Assembly: GCA_023390115.1 (NCBI GenBank)
Contig: JAEWDM010000041.1
Location: 1-48,383 of the forward strand
Direction of reading: 5' to 3'
Source: Bacillota bacterium
GTDB lineage: Bacteria > Bacillota > Clostridia > Acetivibrionales > DSM-27016
Length of the DNA stretch: 48,383 nt
Under the pieces are notes generated by a model, which had not been told where the DNA came from, ran no database searches, and worked only from the letters and a program-made list of their open reading frames with translations. Below are positions 25,355-34,524 of this stretch, piece after piece. The stretch's first letter is position 1. Each line of letters begins with the position of its first letter. Position numbers and translations under genes: made by a program.

Positions 25355-26004
25355 GTATGACAAGGATAAAAATATGCGGTCTTAAGAGAGAGCAGGACAT
25401 TGAATATGCCAACAGGCATCTTCCCGACTATGCGGGCTTTGTTTTCGCCCCCGGCAGAAGGCAGGTTGATATAAGCCGCGCCCGCACATTGTCTCTGATG
25501 CTTGACAATAAAATAAAGAGAGCGGGTATTTTTGTAAATCAGAGCACGGAGGAGGTGTCCGGTGCCGCCATACAATGCGGTCTTGATGTTATTCAGATTC
25601 ACGGGGATGAGCCGCCTGTATATTTTAAGGAGCTGAGGCAAAAGCTTAAATGCTCCGGCTGTGCGGATAGAAATATAGCGGTATGGAAGGCTATAAGAGT
25701 GAAAGGGCCTGACTGCTTAAATCAAATGCCTCTCTATGACGCGGATGCCTTTGTGCTGGATTCATTTACAGACGGAAGCTACGGAGGTGCAGGGAAGACT
25801 TTTGATTGGGGGCTGGCTGCCGAGGCTGAGAAATATGGTGATATAATTCTTGCCGGTGGATTGACGGAATGCAATGTGCAAAATGCCATATCCGTCACAA
25901 GGCCCTTTGCTGTGGATGTAAGCAGCGGGGTGGAGACTGATGGCCGCAAGGATGAGGATAAAATAAAAAGATTTATCTATTCGGTAAGAAGCAGCAGCTA
26001 TTAG
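25351..26004 (+). CDS. trpF: Phosphoribosylanthranilate isomerase
   Basis: The 217-residue TIM barrel isomerase has catalytic Cys in KICGLKREQDIEYA, then IQIHGDEPP, catalytic Asp region DSFTDGSYGGAGKTFDW, LAGGLTECNV and VDVSSGVE...KD. It overlaps the trpC stop as ATGA, so it is translationally coupled. A second ATG lies two codons in. Confidence 0.95.
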   Translation: MSMTRIKICGLKREQDIEYANRHLPDYAGFVFAPGRRQVDISRARTLSLMLDNKIKRAGIFVNQSTEEVSGAAIQCGLDVIQIHGDEPPVYFKELRQKLKCSGCADRNIAVWKAIRVKGPDCLNQMPLYDADAFVLDSFTDGSYGGAGKTFDWGLAAEAEKYGDIILAGGLTECNVQNAISVTRPFAVDVSSGVETDGRKDEDKIKRFIYSVRSSSY

Positions 26005-26048
26005 TTAGATTGATACTGAAATAATTATAGATTTTGGAGGTAACAGGT

Positions 26049-27248
26049 ATGGAATTGAACAGAAAGGGCAGGTTTGGAGAATTTGGAGGGCAATATGTGC
26101 CTGAAACCCTGATGAATGCTTTAATTGAGCTGGAAGAGAAATATGAAAAATACAGCAATGATCCTGACTTTAAAAAAGAGCTGGACTTCTACTTTAAGGA
26201 ATATGCAGGCAGGCCGTCTCTTCTTTATTTTGCCGAAAAAATGACCAGAGACTTAGGTGGGGCTAAAATTTACTTGAAAAGGGAGGACTTAAACCACACC
26301 GGATCACATAAAATAAACAATGTGCTGGGACAGGCGCTTCTGGCAAAAAAGATGGGCAAGAAGAGGATAATAGCCGAAACGGGGGCAGGGCAGCACGGCG
26401 TAGCTACAGCGACTGCCGCGGCACTATTTGACCTTGAGTGTGAGGTATTCATGGGAAAGGAGGACATGGAGAGACAGGCGCTGAATGTTTTCAGGATGAG
26501 GCTTTTAGGCGCAGAGGTCAGGCCTGTGCTGTCGGGAACAGCTACCTTGAAGGATGCCTGCAGCGAGGCAATGAGAGAGTGGGCTTCAACGGTAGACAGT
26601 ACCTTCTATGTTCTCGGCTCTGTTATGGGACCGCATCCCTATCCTACAATAGTCCGGGATTTTCAGAGCATAATAGGTGATGAGGTTAAGGAGCAGATGA
26701 TGGAAAGGGAAGGCCGGTATCCTGATATTCTGCTTGCATGCGTCGGGGGAGGCAGCAATGCAATGGGTCTGTTTTACCCGTTCATACAGAATGAGAATGT
26801 GCAATTGATAGGTGCGGAGGCTGCGGGAGAGGGGGCCGACACTCCGAGAAATGCCGCAACCATTACTAAAGGAAGCGTAGGAGTGCTTCACGGAATGAAA
26901 TCATACTTTCTTCAGGACAGTGACGGGCAGATTAATCCGGTGTACTCCATTTCCGCAGGCCTTGACTATCCCGGAATAGGCCCTGAGCATGCTTATCTTT
27001 ACCAGACAGGGCGGGCAGGCTATGTTCCCGTAACGGATGAAGAGGCTGTGCAGGCCTTTAAATATTTAACCCGGGTTGAGGGAATAATTCCTGCAATTGA
27101 GAGCTCACATGCCGTGGCACATGCCATTAAAATTGCTCCTCACATTGCCGGGGACAAAATAATAGTTATAAACCTGTCGGGGAGGGGAGACAAGGATGTG
27201 TACTCCATTGCGAGATACCTGGGAGAGGATATTGAATCTGAAGGCTAA
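26049..27248 (+). CDS. trpB: Tryptophan synthase beta chain
   Basis: This 399-residue PLP enzyme condenses indole with serine. It contains GRFGEFGGQYVPETLM, the PLP lysine in HTGSHKINN, AETGAGQHGVATA, the phosphate-binding GGGSNAMG and the C-terminal LSGRGDKD. Complete with no odd residues. ATG 26049 has GGAGG eight bases upstream, and a TTG at 26034 is part of that site. Partner of trpA downstream. Confidence 0.97.
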   Translation: MELNRKGRFGEFGGQYVPETLMNALIELEEKYEKYSNDPDFKKELDFYFKEYAGRPSLLYFAEKMTRDLGGAKIYLKREDLNHTGSHKINNVLGQALLAKKMGKKRIIAETGAGQHGVATATAAALFDLECEVFMGKEDMERQALNVFRMRLLGAEVRPVLSGTATLKDACSEAMREWASTVDSTFYVLGSVMGPHPYPTIVRDFQSIIGDEVKEQMMEREGRYPDILLACVGGGSNAMGLFYPFIQNENVQLIGAEAAGEGADTPRNAATITKGSVGVLHGMKSYFLQDSDGQINPVYSISAGLDYPGIGPEHAYLYQTGRAGYVPVTDEEAVQAFKYLTRVEGIIPAIESSHAVAHAIKIAPHIAGDKIIVINLSGRGDKDVYSIARYLGEDIESEG

Positions 27249-27272
27249 TTGATGTCATTTTGGAGGTTTTAT

Positions 27273-28067
27273 ATGAATAGGATAGAAGAAAAGTTCAAAG
27301 AACTGAAAAGCAAAAATAAAAAAGCATTGATAACCTTTATCACGGCCGGAGATCCTGAGCTTTGCACAACTGCAGAGCTGGTGGAGGAAATGGAAAGAAG
27401 GGGGGCCGATATAGTAGAGCTTGGGGTTCCATACTCCGACCCAATTGCCGAGGGACCTGTAATTCAAAAAGCAAACTGCCGTGCGCTAAAAAACAACATA
27501 AGAATAAAGGATATCATGGATACTGCACGCAAAATAAGAGAGAGAGTCTCTGTGCCCCTCGTCTATTTGCTTTACTTCAATTGTATACTTCAGTACGGCC
27601 CGGAGAAATTTTTTTCGGACTGCAGAGAGTCGGGAGTTGACGGTGTTATTATACCTGATTTGCCTTATGAGGAGCAGGGGGAAATAGACGCCATTGCAGA
27701 GAGCTTTGACATAAGCATTATTACTCTGGTGGCTCCCACGTCCAAAGAAAGGGTGGATAAAATAGCCAGAAAGGCAAAGGGGTTTTTATACTGTGTTTCT
27801 TCTCTGGGAGTTACCGGAGTAAGAAGCGAGTTTAAAACAGACTTTGAAGAGTTTTTTGAATATATAAATAAGGCATCTGAAATACCGAAGGCCATAGGCT
27901 TTGGAATATCGACCCATGAGCAGGTGCGGGCTCTTAAGGGATACTGTGACGGTCTGATTGTGGGAAGTGCCATAGTAAAGAAGATAGAGGACAGCGTAAG
28001 TCCCCGGGAGGCAGTGAGAAATGTGGGGAATTTTGTAGAGGCTCTGAGGAGTGCCATAGATTCTTAA
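27273..28067 (+). CDS. trpA: Tryptophan synthase alpha chain
   Basis: The 264-residue TIM barrel cleaves indole-3-glycerol phosphate. The catalytic Glu is in ELGVPYSDPIAEGPVIQ and the catalytic Asp in GVIIPDLPYEE. LVAPTS and GFGISTHEQ follow. It starts at ATG 27273 behind TTTGGAGG; the in-frame TTG/ATG at 27249 overlap the end of trpB without a site. Last gene of the operon. Confidence 0.96.
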   Translation: MNRIEEKFKELKSKNKKALITFITAGDPELCTTAELVEEMERRGADIVELGVPYSDPIAEGPVIQKANCRALKNNIRIKDIMDTARKIRERVSVPLVYLLYFNCILQYGPEKFFSDCRESGVDGVIIPDLPYEEQGEIDAIAESFDISIITLVAPTSKERVDKIARKAKGFLYCVSSLGVTGVRSEFKTDFEEFFEYINKASEIPKAIGFGISTHEQVRALKGYCDGLIVGSAIVKKIEDSVSPREAVRNVGNFVEALRSAIDS

Positions 28068-28159
28068 GGCCAAAATATATGAAAATATAAAATTATTTTT
28101 AATAATTGTAGTGAAAAAAAAGTAAAATATGATAGAATAGAGTGAAAAGACTTGACCCG

Positions 28160-28253
28160 GTGCCGGCTTACTGTAAAGTAAGTGTTTGCCTTGCAGTAAG
28201 AGCTTACTTTGCAGTAAGAGCTTACTTTACAGTAAGGCTGAAATGCGCGGCAC
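28160..28253 (+). repeat. Repetitive cruciform-like hairpin in leader
   Basis: CTTACTGTAAAGTAAG (28167-28182) is the exact complement of CTTACTTTACAGTAAG (28221-28236), and between them lie further CAGTAAGAGCTTACTTTG units. The outer arms GTGCCG (28160-28165) and CGGCAC (28248-28253) also pair. The whole forms a long hairpin with nested smaller ones, 30 bp before the coiled-coil ORF. Confidence 0.8.
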
Positions 28254-28283
28254 TGAATTGTTTTATAGCTTAGGAGGGATAAA

Positions 28284-28472
28284 ATGAGTGGGAAGGCCGA
28301 TGAAGCTCTCAATGAGATACGAGATATGCTTAAGATATTAATGGACGGTCAAAAGCAGATACTTGAAGGAATTAATGAAATAAAATCGGATCAGAAGAAA
28401 ATACAGGATGAAATAAAGCTGAGTAATTTTGTATTGAACAGCATTACATTGAGGAATGAAATGGTTAATTGA
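28284..28472 (+). CDS. Small coiled-coil protein
   Basis: The 62-residue ORF starts behind a strong AGGAGGGA site. Most of it is a heptad-like amphipathic helix, ALNEIRDMLKILMDGQKQIL then GINEIKSDQKKIQDEIK, ending LNSITLRNEMVN. No membrane segment or known domain. It stands alone between the repetitive hairpin and a terminator. It may be an oligomerising or adaptor protein; function unknown. Confidence 0.7.
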   Translation: MSGKADEALNEIRDMLKILMDGQKQILEGINEIKSDQKKIQDEIKLSNFVLNSITLRNEMVN

Positions 28473-28473
28473 C

Positions 28474-28519
28474 AAAGGTGAGGGGCTGTCAGGCGTAGAG
28501 TCTGGCAGCTTCTTTGTTT
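28474..28519 (+). terminator. Probable terminator
   Basis: GCTGTCAG pairs with CTGGCAGC (one wobble), with AAAGG/CTTTG-type extension and a short T run. Confidence 0.6.
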
Positions 28520-28614
28520 AAAATTTGTTTACATTTATAGAATTGTTGTAATAATTTATAAGTGTTATAATTGATGATACAGTTTCACACTATGAGTGAA
28601 GAGGTGGTTTTTAT

Positions 28615-29301
28615 ATGAACACCAAGCACAAGGCACTGGTAATTGACGATGATGTAAATATTTGCGAGCTTATACGCCTGTACCTTGAAAAGGAAGGGTA
28701 TGGGGTTGTATCGGCATATAACGGGCTCAAAGCGTTGGAGGTTTTTAAGGAATATACTCCTGATATAGTAATTCTGGATATAATGCTTCCGGGAATAGAC
28801 GGATGGCAGGTTTGCAGAGAAATAAGAAAAATAAGCAGCATACCTATAATAATGCTGACTGCAAAGGGAGAAACCTTTGACAAGGTTCTGGGGCTGGAGC
28901 TGGGTGCGGACGACTATATGGTAAAGCCTTTTGATCCTAAGGAGCTGGTGGCGAGGGTTAAGGCTGTTTTAAGAAGATATGAGCATAAGGATATGGATAT
29001 GCAGGAAATAGTATATCCCAACCTTGTTGTCAACAAATCAAATTATACAGTAAAGGTTGCTGGAAAAAACGTTGAGCTGCCTCCTAAGGAGCTGGAGCTT
29101 TTATTTTTCCTTGCCTCAAATCCAAACAAGGTATTTACCAGAGAGCAGCTTTTAGAGCATGTATGGGATTTTGATTTTTACGGAGATTCAAGAACGGTAG
29201 ACGTACATGTAAAAAGGCTCAGAGAGAAAATAGAAACGGATCAGCAGAAATGGCAGTTGAAGACTGTGTGGGGCGTGGGATACAAGTTCGAGGTGAAATG
29301 A
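28615..29301 (+). CDS. OmpR/PhoB-family response regulator
   Basis: The 228-residue regulator has an N-terminal receiver with acidic triad DDD, phosphoacceptor Asp in VILDIMLPGIDG, switch Thr in MLTAKG and Lys in VKPFDPKEL. A winged-helix domain (about 130-226) follows, with LPPKELELLFFLASNPNKVF and DVHVKRLREKIE...WGVGYKF. It is 12 bp from the histidine kinase gene, its likely partner. Ribosome site GAGGTGG. Confidence 0.95.
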   Translation: MNTKHKALVIDDDVNICELIRLYLEKEGYGVVSAYNGLKALEVFKEYTPDIVILDIMLPGIDGWQVCREIRKISSIPIIMLTAKGETFDKVLGLELGADDYMVKPFDPKELVARVKAVLRRYEHKDMDMQEIVYPNLVVNKSNYTVKVAGKNVELPPKELELLFFLASNPNKVFTREQLLEHVWDFDFYGDSRTVDVHVKRLREKIETDQQKWQLKTVWGVGYKFEVK

Positions 29302-29313
29302 GGTTGTGTAACC

Positions 29314-30804
29314 ATGTTTAAGACAATATTCGGAAGGCTTATATCGATATTCATACTTATACTTTTTATAGGTTTTTCTATTACAGGGGTTATGCTTTAT
29401 TATTTTTTAAGTGACTTTGTTCTGGATGAAAAGATTGAGCTGCTGGAGCAAAGCGGTGAATTTTCCAATCAATTTTTGAAAATATATCTTGAAAATCAGA
29501 ATAACGCTCTCATTAAGCTTGGCTTTGAGCAAACGCTTGAAACGTTAAGCGCAAATACAAATTCAATAATATGGATAGTTAATTATGAGGGTACTATAGG
29601 CTTTATAGAGTTCGGCCCGTTTAAAAACACCGAATTTGCGGCCAGTATTAAAAATAAACTGATTTACGGCAGACTTCCCGACGAGAGGCAATATAAAGAG
29701 GTTATGAACGGAAATAAAAGCTTTGTAGAGGAGAGGGGAGACCTGTACGGATTATTTAAAGATACGCAGGTCCCATGGCTGACCATACAAAAGCCCTTTA
29801 AATATATAGGAGAGGACAATGTGGAAAAAGTAGGGGGAGCTGTTTATTTCAGTACGCCGATCCCTGAGGTTCAGAGGGTAAGAACTACGGTTCTGAGGTT
29901 TTTCGGACTTTCAGTGCTGGCGGCCATAGCTGTCTCCGTAATTCTTGTATATGTTTTTTCACTTAGGATATCCAGGCCTCTGAAGCAGATTAAAAATGCC
30001 GCAAGGCTCATTGCCGGAGGTGAGTTTCAAAAAAGGCTCGATATAAAATCCCAGGATGAAATAGGAGAGCTTGCGCAGAGCTTTAATCAAATGGCGGTAG
30101 CCTTAGAGAACCTTGAAGAAATGCGAAGAGGGTTTATCGCAAACGTGTCCCATGAGCTCAGAACACCTATGACATCGATAAGAGGCTTTATTGAGGGCAT
30201 TTTAGACGGAGTAATTCCGCCCGACAGACAGCCGGATTATTTGAAAATAGTCAGGGATGAGATAAGCAGGCTGAACAGACTGGTAAATGACTTGCTGGAT
30301 TTGGCAAAAATGGAATCCGGGGAGGTTGTTTTGAATTTAAGCGATTTCAATCTTAATGAGCTTATAAGAAGATGCATAATAAAGCTCGAGGCTATAATAG
30401 AGCAAAAGAGAATTTTAGTAGAGGCAAGCTTTGAAGAGGAGGATATGTATGTAAACGCCGATGCTGATGCCATAGAAAGGGTAGTAATAAATCTTGTACA
30501 CAATGCTATTAAATTCACCGGTAAAGAGGGTAAAATAAATATAAGCACTTATTGGCAAAAAGGGAAGGCCTTCATTGTGATCGCTGACAACGGCATAGGA
30601 ATAGACAGCAGTGAAATAGGAATGATTTGGGACAGATTTTATAAATCGGACAAGTCCAGAGGAAAGGACAAAAGCGGCACAGGTCTTGGGCTTGCAATAG
30701 TTAAAAATATACTTAACGAGCATAATCAGCAGATACGGGTTGAAAGTGAAATAAGCAAGGGCACAAGCTTTATATTTACGCTTAATGCCGCGGAGGGCAA
30801 ATAG
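29314..30804 (+). CDS. Sensor histidine kinase
   Basis: The 496-residue kinase has a first membrane helix at residues ~10-35, an extracytoplasmic sensor (~36-195), a second helix (~200-222: LSVLAAIAVSVILVYVFS), a HAMP linker, HisKA with the phosphorylated His in FIANVSHELRTPMTSIRG, and the ATPase with N-box NLVHNAIKFTG, DNGIGI and GTGLGLAIVKNI. The sensor has no recognised ligand fold. It forms an operon with the preceding regulator, and the HtrA protease downstream suggests an envelope-stress role, by inference only. Confidence 0.95.
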   Translation: MFKTIFGRLISIFILILFIGFSITGVMLYYFLSDFVLDEKIELLEQSGEFSNQFLKIYLENQNNALIKLGFEQTLETLSANTNSIIWIVNYEGTIGFIEFGPFKNTEFAASIKNKLIYGRLPDERQYKEVMNGNKSFVEERGDLYGLFKDTQVPWLTIQKPFKYIGEDNVEKVGGAVYFSTPIPEVQRVRTTVLRFFGLSVLAAIAVSVILVYVFSLRISRPLKQIKNAARLIAGGEFQKRLDIKSQDEIGELAQSFNQMAVALENLEEMRRGFIANVSHELRTPMTSIRGFIEGILDGVIPPDRQPDYLKIVRDEISRLNRLVNDLLDLAKMESGEVVLNLSDFNLNELIRRCIIKLEAIIEQKRILVEASFEEEDMYVNADADAIERVVINLVHNAIKFTGKEGKINISTYWQKGKAFIVIADNGIGIDSSEIGMIWDRFYKSDKSRGKDKSGTGLGLAIVKNILNEHNQQIRVESEISKGTSFIFTLNAAEGK

Positions 30805-30982
30805 CACCGGCCTAAGATATTAATGAGCTGTGTTCTGAAAAAGCATTGTTAACAGTTTAGACATACTTTTTTAAAAATACTTTTTTAAAATTAATATATA
30901 AAGAAATGATAAAATATAAAATTATATAACCCGTTTAAGTGAAGCATGAATAAAATACGGGATGGAGAAGAGGAGGCTTGTT

Positions 30983-32581
30983 ATGGATAAATTCGGTACA
31001 GAAGGTGCTGGCAGCATAAATGCTGACAACATAAATAACGATATAATCCACCAGGGCAGTGGCGCTGAGGACATCAGCAAGAACGGGGAGAATGCCGGCA
31101 GCATTGGCAATGATATACATTATATAGATGATAAGGTACAGGAAGCTGCGGCGGAGGAGAGCGTTCAGCCGGATGCAGAGGCCGGGGACGGAGGATATAA
31201 TTCCTCCGGCTTAGGGGAGAGTGCATATGAGGCTGCCGGGGAGAGGGACGATATTGTGTCTTATGCCCAGTATAATGATAAAACAGCCGGCGCTGAAGAG
31301 GCTAATTTCATAGTGCAGTCAGGACATGCCGGAGATGATTCCTCAAAAGATGATCCTAAAAGGACACCTGTTTTTTATACCGAGAGCTATAAGAAATCGG
31401 CTCCCAAAAGAGGTGCCAGCCTGATGCAGTTAATACTGGTGGCGGTGGTGAGTTCAATTCTGGGAGGAGTAGTTGTCGGGGCAATATTTATGTTTATATC
31501 GCCGGGCCTTCAGCCTATTGTAAAGGAGTATTTCGGCCAGCCTTCACAGGAGCAGGCGGCTGTTTCGGGAAACAACGGTATTTATAAAAAGGTTGAAATT
31601 GAAAAGACCGATTCGGCAGTTACTGCCATAGCAGAAAAGGTAAGCCCGTCAATAGTAGGGATACGTGTAGTTGGAGCAGGACAGGATATATTCGGTTTCA
31701 ATACATTGCAGGGAACCTCGGAGGGCTCGGGCATTATAATAAAAAGTGACGGGTATATAATGACAAACAACCATGTAATAACAAATGCCTTGGAAAGCGG
31801 AGGCAATACACAGACCAGAGGAAGTAAAATAGAGGTCATTTTGCCTGATCAGAAGGATAAGCCATATACTGCTCAGGTAGTAGGAAGAGATCAGAGGACT
31901 GATCTTGCGGTATTGAAAATTGACGCAGCAAATTTACCTGCGGCAGAGCTTGGAGATTCTGATGACATTAGGGTGGGAGAATTGGCCGTGGCTATCGGAA
32001 ATCCCGGAGGGCTGGAATTTATGAGCTCTGTAACGGCTGGTGTAATAAGCGGCATTGACAGATCCATAACCGACGACAGCAGTGACGAGCTCAAGCTTAT
32101 TCAGACAGACGCATCCATTAACCCAGGAAACAGCGGAGGCGCGCTCGTCAATTCAAGTGGCCAGGTGATAGGCATAAATAGTGTAAAAATAGCGACACAG
32201 GGCTTCGAGGGGCTTGGGTTTGCCATACCGATAAATAAGGCCAAGGAAGTAACAGATAACCTGATTGAGTATAAATATGTCAAAGGAAGACCGTATTTGG
32301 GAATATGGAGCAATGCTGATTATGATGAGGCTACGGCAAAGCAGCTCAATTTGCCCGTCGGTGTTCTGGTGGATAAGGTGGAGCCCTTGAGCGGATCATA
32401 TGATGCAGGCATACAGAGGGGGGATATTATAACCAGGTTTGGAGGCAGGGAAATAAAAAATCTTGATCAGTTAAATGAAGAGAAGAATAAATATAAGCCC
32501 GGCGACAAGGTCACGATGTCGATTTACCGCCAGGGTGAAACGATAAATATAGATATTGTTCTCTCAGAACAAAAAAATTAA
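30983..32581 (+). CDS. HtrA/DegP-like membrane serine protease with PDZ domain
   Basis: The ~532-residue protein has a long acidic, low-complexity cytoplasmic N-terminus (~1-145), a single membrane helix (LILVAVVSSILGGVVVGAIF) and an outward trypsin-like domain. Its triad is His in TNNHVI, Asp in TDLAVLKI and Ser in NPGNSGGAL. A C-terminal PDZ domain (YLGIW...GDIITRFGGREIKNLDQLN) follows. This is the Firmicutes HtrA layout for quality control outside the membrane. AGGAGG at 30971-30976 fits ATG 30983; an earlier ATG at 30962 does not. The 178-bp gap before it is A/T rich with a repeated ATACTTTTTTAAAA. Confidence 0.93.
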   Translation: MDKFGTEGAGSINADNINNDIIHQGSGAEDISKNGENAGSIGNDIHYIDDKVQEAAAEESVQPDAEAGDGGYNSSGLGESAYEAAGERDDIVSYAQYNDKTAGAEEANFIVQSGHAGDDSSKDDPKRTPVFYTESYKKSAPKRGASLMQLILVAVVSSILGGVVVGAIFMFISPGLQPIVKEYFGQPSQEQAAVSGNNGIYKKVEIEKTDSAVTAIAEKVSPSIVGIRVVGAGQDIFGFNTLQGTSEGSGIIIKSDGYIMTNNHVITNALESGGNTQTRGSKIEVILPDQKDKPYTAQVVGRDQRTDLAVLKIDAANLPAAELGDSDDIRVGELAVAIGNPGGLEFMSSVTAGVISGIDRSITDDSSDELKLIQTDASINPGNSGGALVNSSGQVIGINSVKIATQGFEGLGFAIPINKAKEVTDNLIEYKYVKGRPYLGIWSNADYDEATAKQLNLPVGVLVDKVEPLSGSYDAGIQRGDIITRFGGREIKNLDQLNEEKNKYKPGDKVTMSIYRQGETINIDIVLSEQKN

Positions 32582-32593
32582 CACATAGCCAAT

Positions 32594-32643
32594 AAAAAGG
32601 ATGCGTTCTTATGGTAATATTATCATAAGAATGCATCCTTTTT
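32594..32643. terminator. Strong rho-independent terminator
   Basis: AAAAAGGATGCGTTCTTATG pairs with CATAAGAATGCATCCTTTTT with one wobble across a short loop. Confidence 0.9.
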
Positions 32644-32855
32644 CACATTTAAAAAAATATATAAAAATAGAGGATTTTATATATGCATGTAGAATATACA
32701 TAAATATACATATTTGTATCACATCATTTTAATATGAGTTTTTTAATATTTGTGTTTGGAAGTAGCTTTGTAAATTGTTTTATTTGTAAACATATAGGCT
32801 TATGAGGATGTTTTGTCAAGCGGTGAGGCATTAACATGCTTCAAGGGGGAATAGA

Positions 32856-34304
32856 ATGAAAAGTAAGCTTTGTGAACTGTATGTGATAAAATATATTATC
32901 ATGATGTTTATTTTGTCTGCTACCCTTTTGTATATGTACTATAAAGGGAATATGGATATTCGTGCAATCGTTTTATGTGTTGCTGCAGTCTTCATTATGG
33001 AAATACTGCTTGATCTGTTTTCAGATAAATACAGAAATGGAGTGGAGAATTCGGAAAGAGATGCGGTAGGAATAGTGAGAGGCTTTTTATATAAAACAGC
33101 AGGGATGAGAAATGAGCTTAAAGTTAAAAATGAAGAACTTAAGGCTTTGAGGGACATTTCTGAAATTATAACCTCTACCTTTGAGGTTAAGATTATCACC
33201 GAGTATATATATGAGATTTTCAATAAGTTTGCAGGGTGTGACAGGTACCTTATAGCTTTTGCGGATAAATACTCGGAGCAATTAATTTTTAAATATGAGT
33301 TCGGCACCATAATATTGAATGAGACTGGAAATTCCGTAGATCAGGACTCTATAGTGGCAAAATGCTATGAGAGCAAAAGAACGCTTATTGCCCTGAATTC
33401 ATTTATAAAAAGCAGAAAAGCTGTGGGGGATAAAATTGCCATACCTTTAAGTGTCTCAGGAGAGACCGTAGGAGTTATTTTTATTGAAAGCGGAAGTGCC
33501 TACTCGTTTGAAAAGGTAAATATAAGCTTTTTGGAGAATCTCGCCGTTTATGCTGCCATCTCAATAAAGAACGCCGAGCTGTTTAACAGCCTGTATGAGC
33601 AGAAGCAGGAAATTGAAGCCTTATATGAAGAAACAACCGCCGTTAACGAGGAACTCAGCTCTTATATAAATCAGTTAAATAAGACCAAGGAAGAGCTCAA
33701 AAGTAAAAACGATGAGCTTATGGCATATTATAATGAAATACATACGGCATATTTACAGACGGTTACCGCGCTTTCAAACTCCATAGAGGCAAAGGACGCC
33801 TATACAAGAGGGCATTGTCAGAGAGTTATGGAGATTTCCTGCGAGCTGGGCAAGAGGCTCGGAATGAGTGAAAGTGAAATTGAGGATTTAAGATATGTTG
33901 CAATATTGCATGATATAGGTAAAATAGGAGTTCCTGCAAGGATATTAAATAAGCAGGGGAAATTGACCGATGATGAATATAATGATATAAAAAAGCACCC
34001 TTTGATTGCATATAATATATTAAAGGATGTAGAATTTATTAAGAGAGGGCTGGATGGAATTCTTCAGCATCATGAGAGATATGACGGCAGGGGATACCCA
34101 TACGGCATTAAAGGAGAGAGCATATGCAAGCTGGGGAGGATACTTTGCATAGCCGATGCATTTGACGCTATGACAAGCGACAGGCCTTACAGAAAGGCCA
34201 TGTCAATGAGGGAGGCTGTTAATGAAATAGAAAGGTGCAAGGGAAGCCAATTTGATCCCTATATTGCATCCGAATTTATACAATTAAGCAAGCAGATTAT
34301 ATAA
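32856..34304 (+). CDS. HD-GYP cyclic-di-GMP phosphodiesterase with GAF-like sensor
   Basis: The 482-residue protein has two N-terminal membrane helices (~8-28 and 36-54), a short coiled-coil, a GAF-like domain (~95-235), a second coiled-coil (~240-295) and a C-terminal HD-GYP domain (~300-480). The latter shows GHCQRVMEISCELGKRLG, AILHDIGKIGVP, HHERYDGRGYP and ADAFDAMTSDRPYR. All metal ligands of active enzymes appear present, so it should hydrolyse c-di-GMP. The 212 bp before it are A/T rich with no riboswitch seen. Start preceded by AAGGGGGAAT. Confidence 0.92.
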   Translation: MKSKLCELYVIKYIIMMFILSATLLYMYYKGNMDIRAIVLCVAAVFIMEILLDLFSDKYRNGVENSERDAVGIVRGFLYKTAGMRNELKVKNEELKALRDISEIITSTFEVKIITEYIYEIFNKFAGCDRYLIAFADKYSEQLIFKYEFGTIILNETGNSVDQDSIVAKCYESKRTLIALNSFIKSRKAVGDKIAIPLSVSGETVGVIFIESGSAYSFEKVNISFLENLAVYAAISIKNAELFNSLYEQKQEIEALYEETTAVNEELSSYINQLNKTKEELKSKNDELMAYYNEIHTAYLQTVTALSNSIEAKDAYTRGHCQRVMEISCELGKRLGMSESEIEDLRYVAILHDIGKIGVPARILNKQGKLTDDEYNDIKKHPLIAYNILKDVEFIKRGLDGILQHHERYDGRGYPYGIKGESICKLGRILCIADAFDAMTSDRPYRKAMSMREAVNEIERCKGSQFDPYIASEFIQLSKQII

Positions 34305-34359
34305 TATGGCACTGGTGGAAAATTACATGAGTGAAGAATAGCTGAATTGTGCAGAATTA

Positions 34360-34392
34360 ATGCCATCTGGCTTTGACGGGATGGTATTTTTT
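34360..34392 (+). terminator. Rho-independent terminator
   Basis: ATGCCATC pairs with GATGGTAT (one wobble) followed by T6. Confidence 0.75.
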
Positions 34393-34524
34393 ACTATATA
34401 AATACTTATATATTTAGATAGCGGACGTTAGGACAAAAAAGTTTAGTCTTGCTGCTTGTTATCTGCAATGTGTTTAATTTTTTACTTATTACATAAGAAC
34501 AATATATCAATAGGGGGTAAACAA

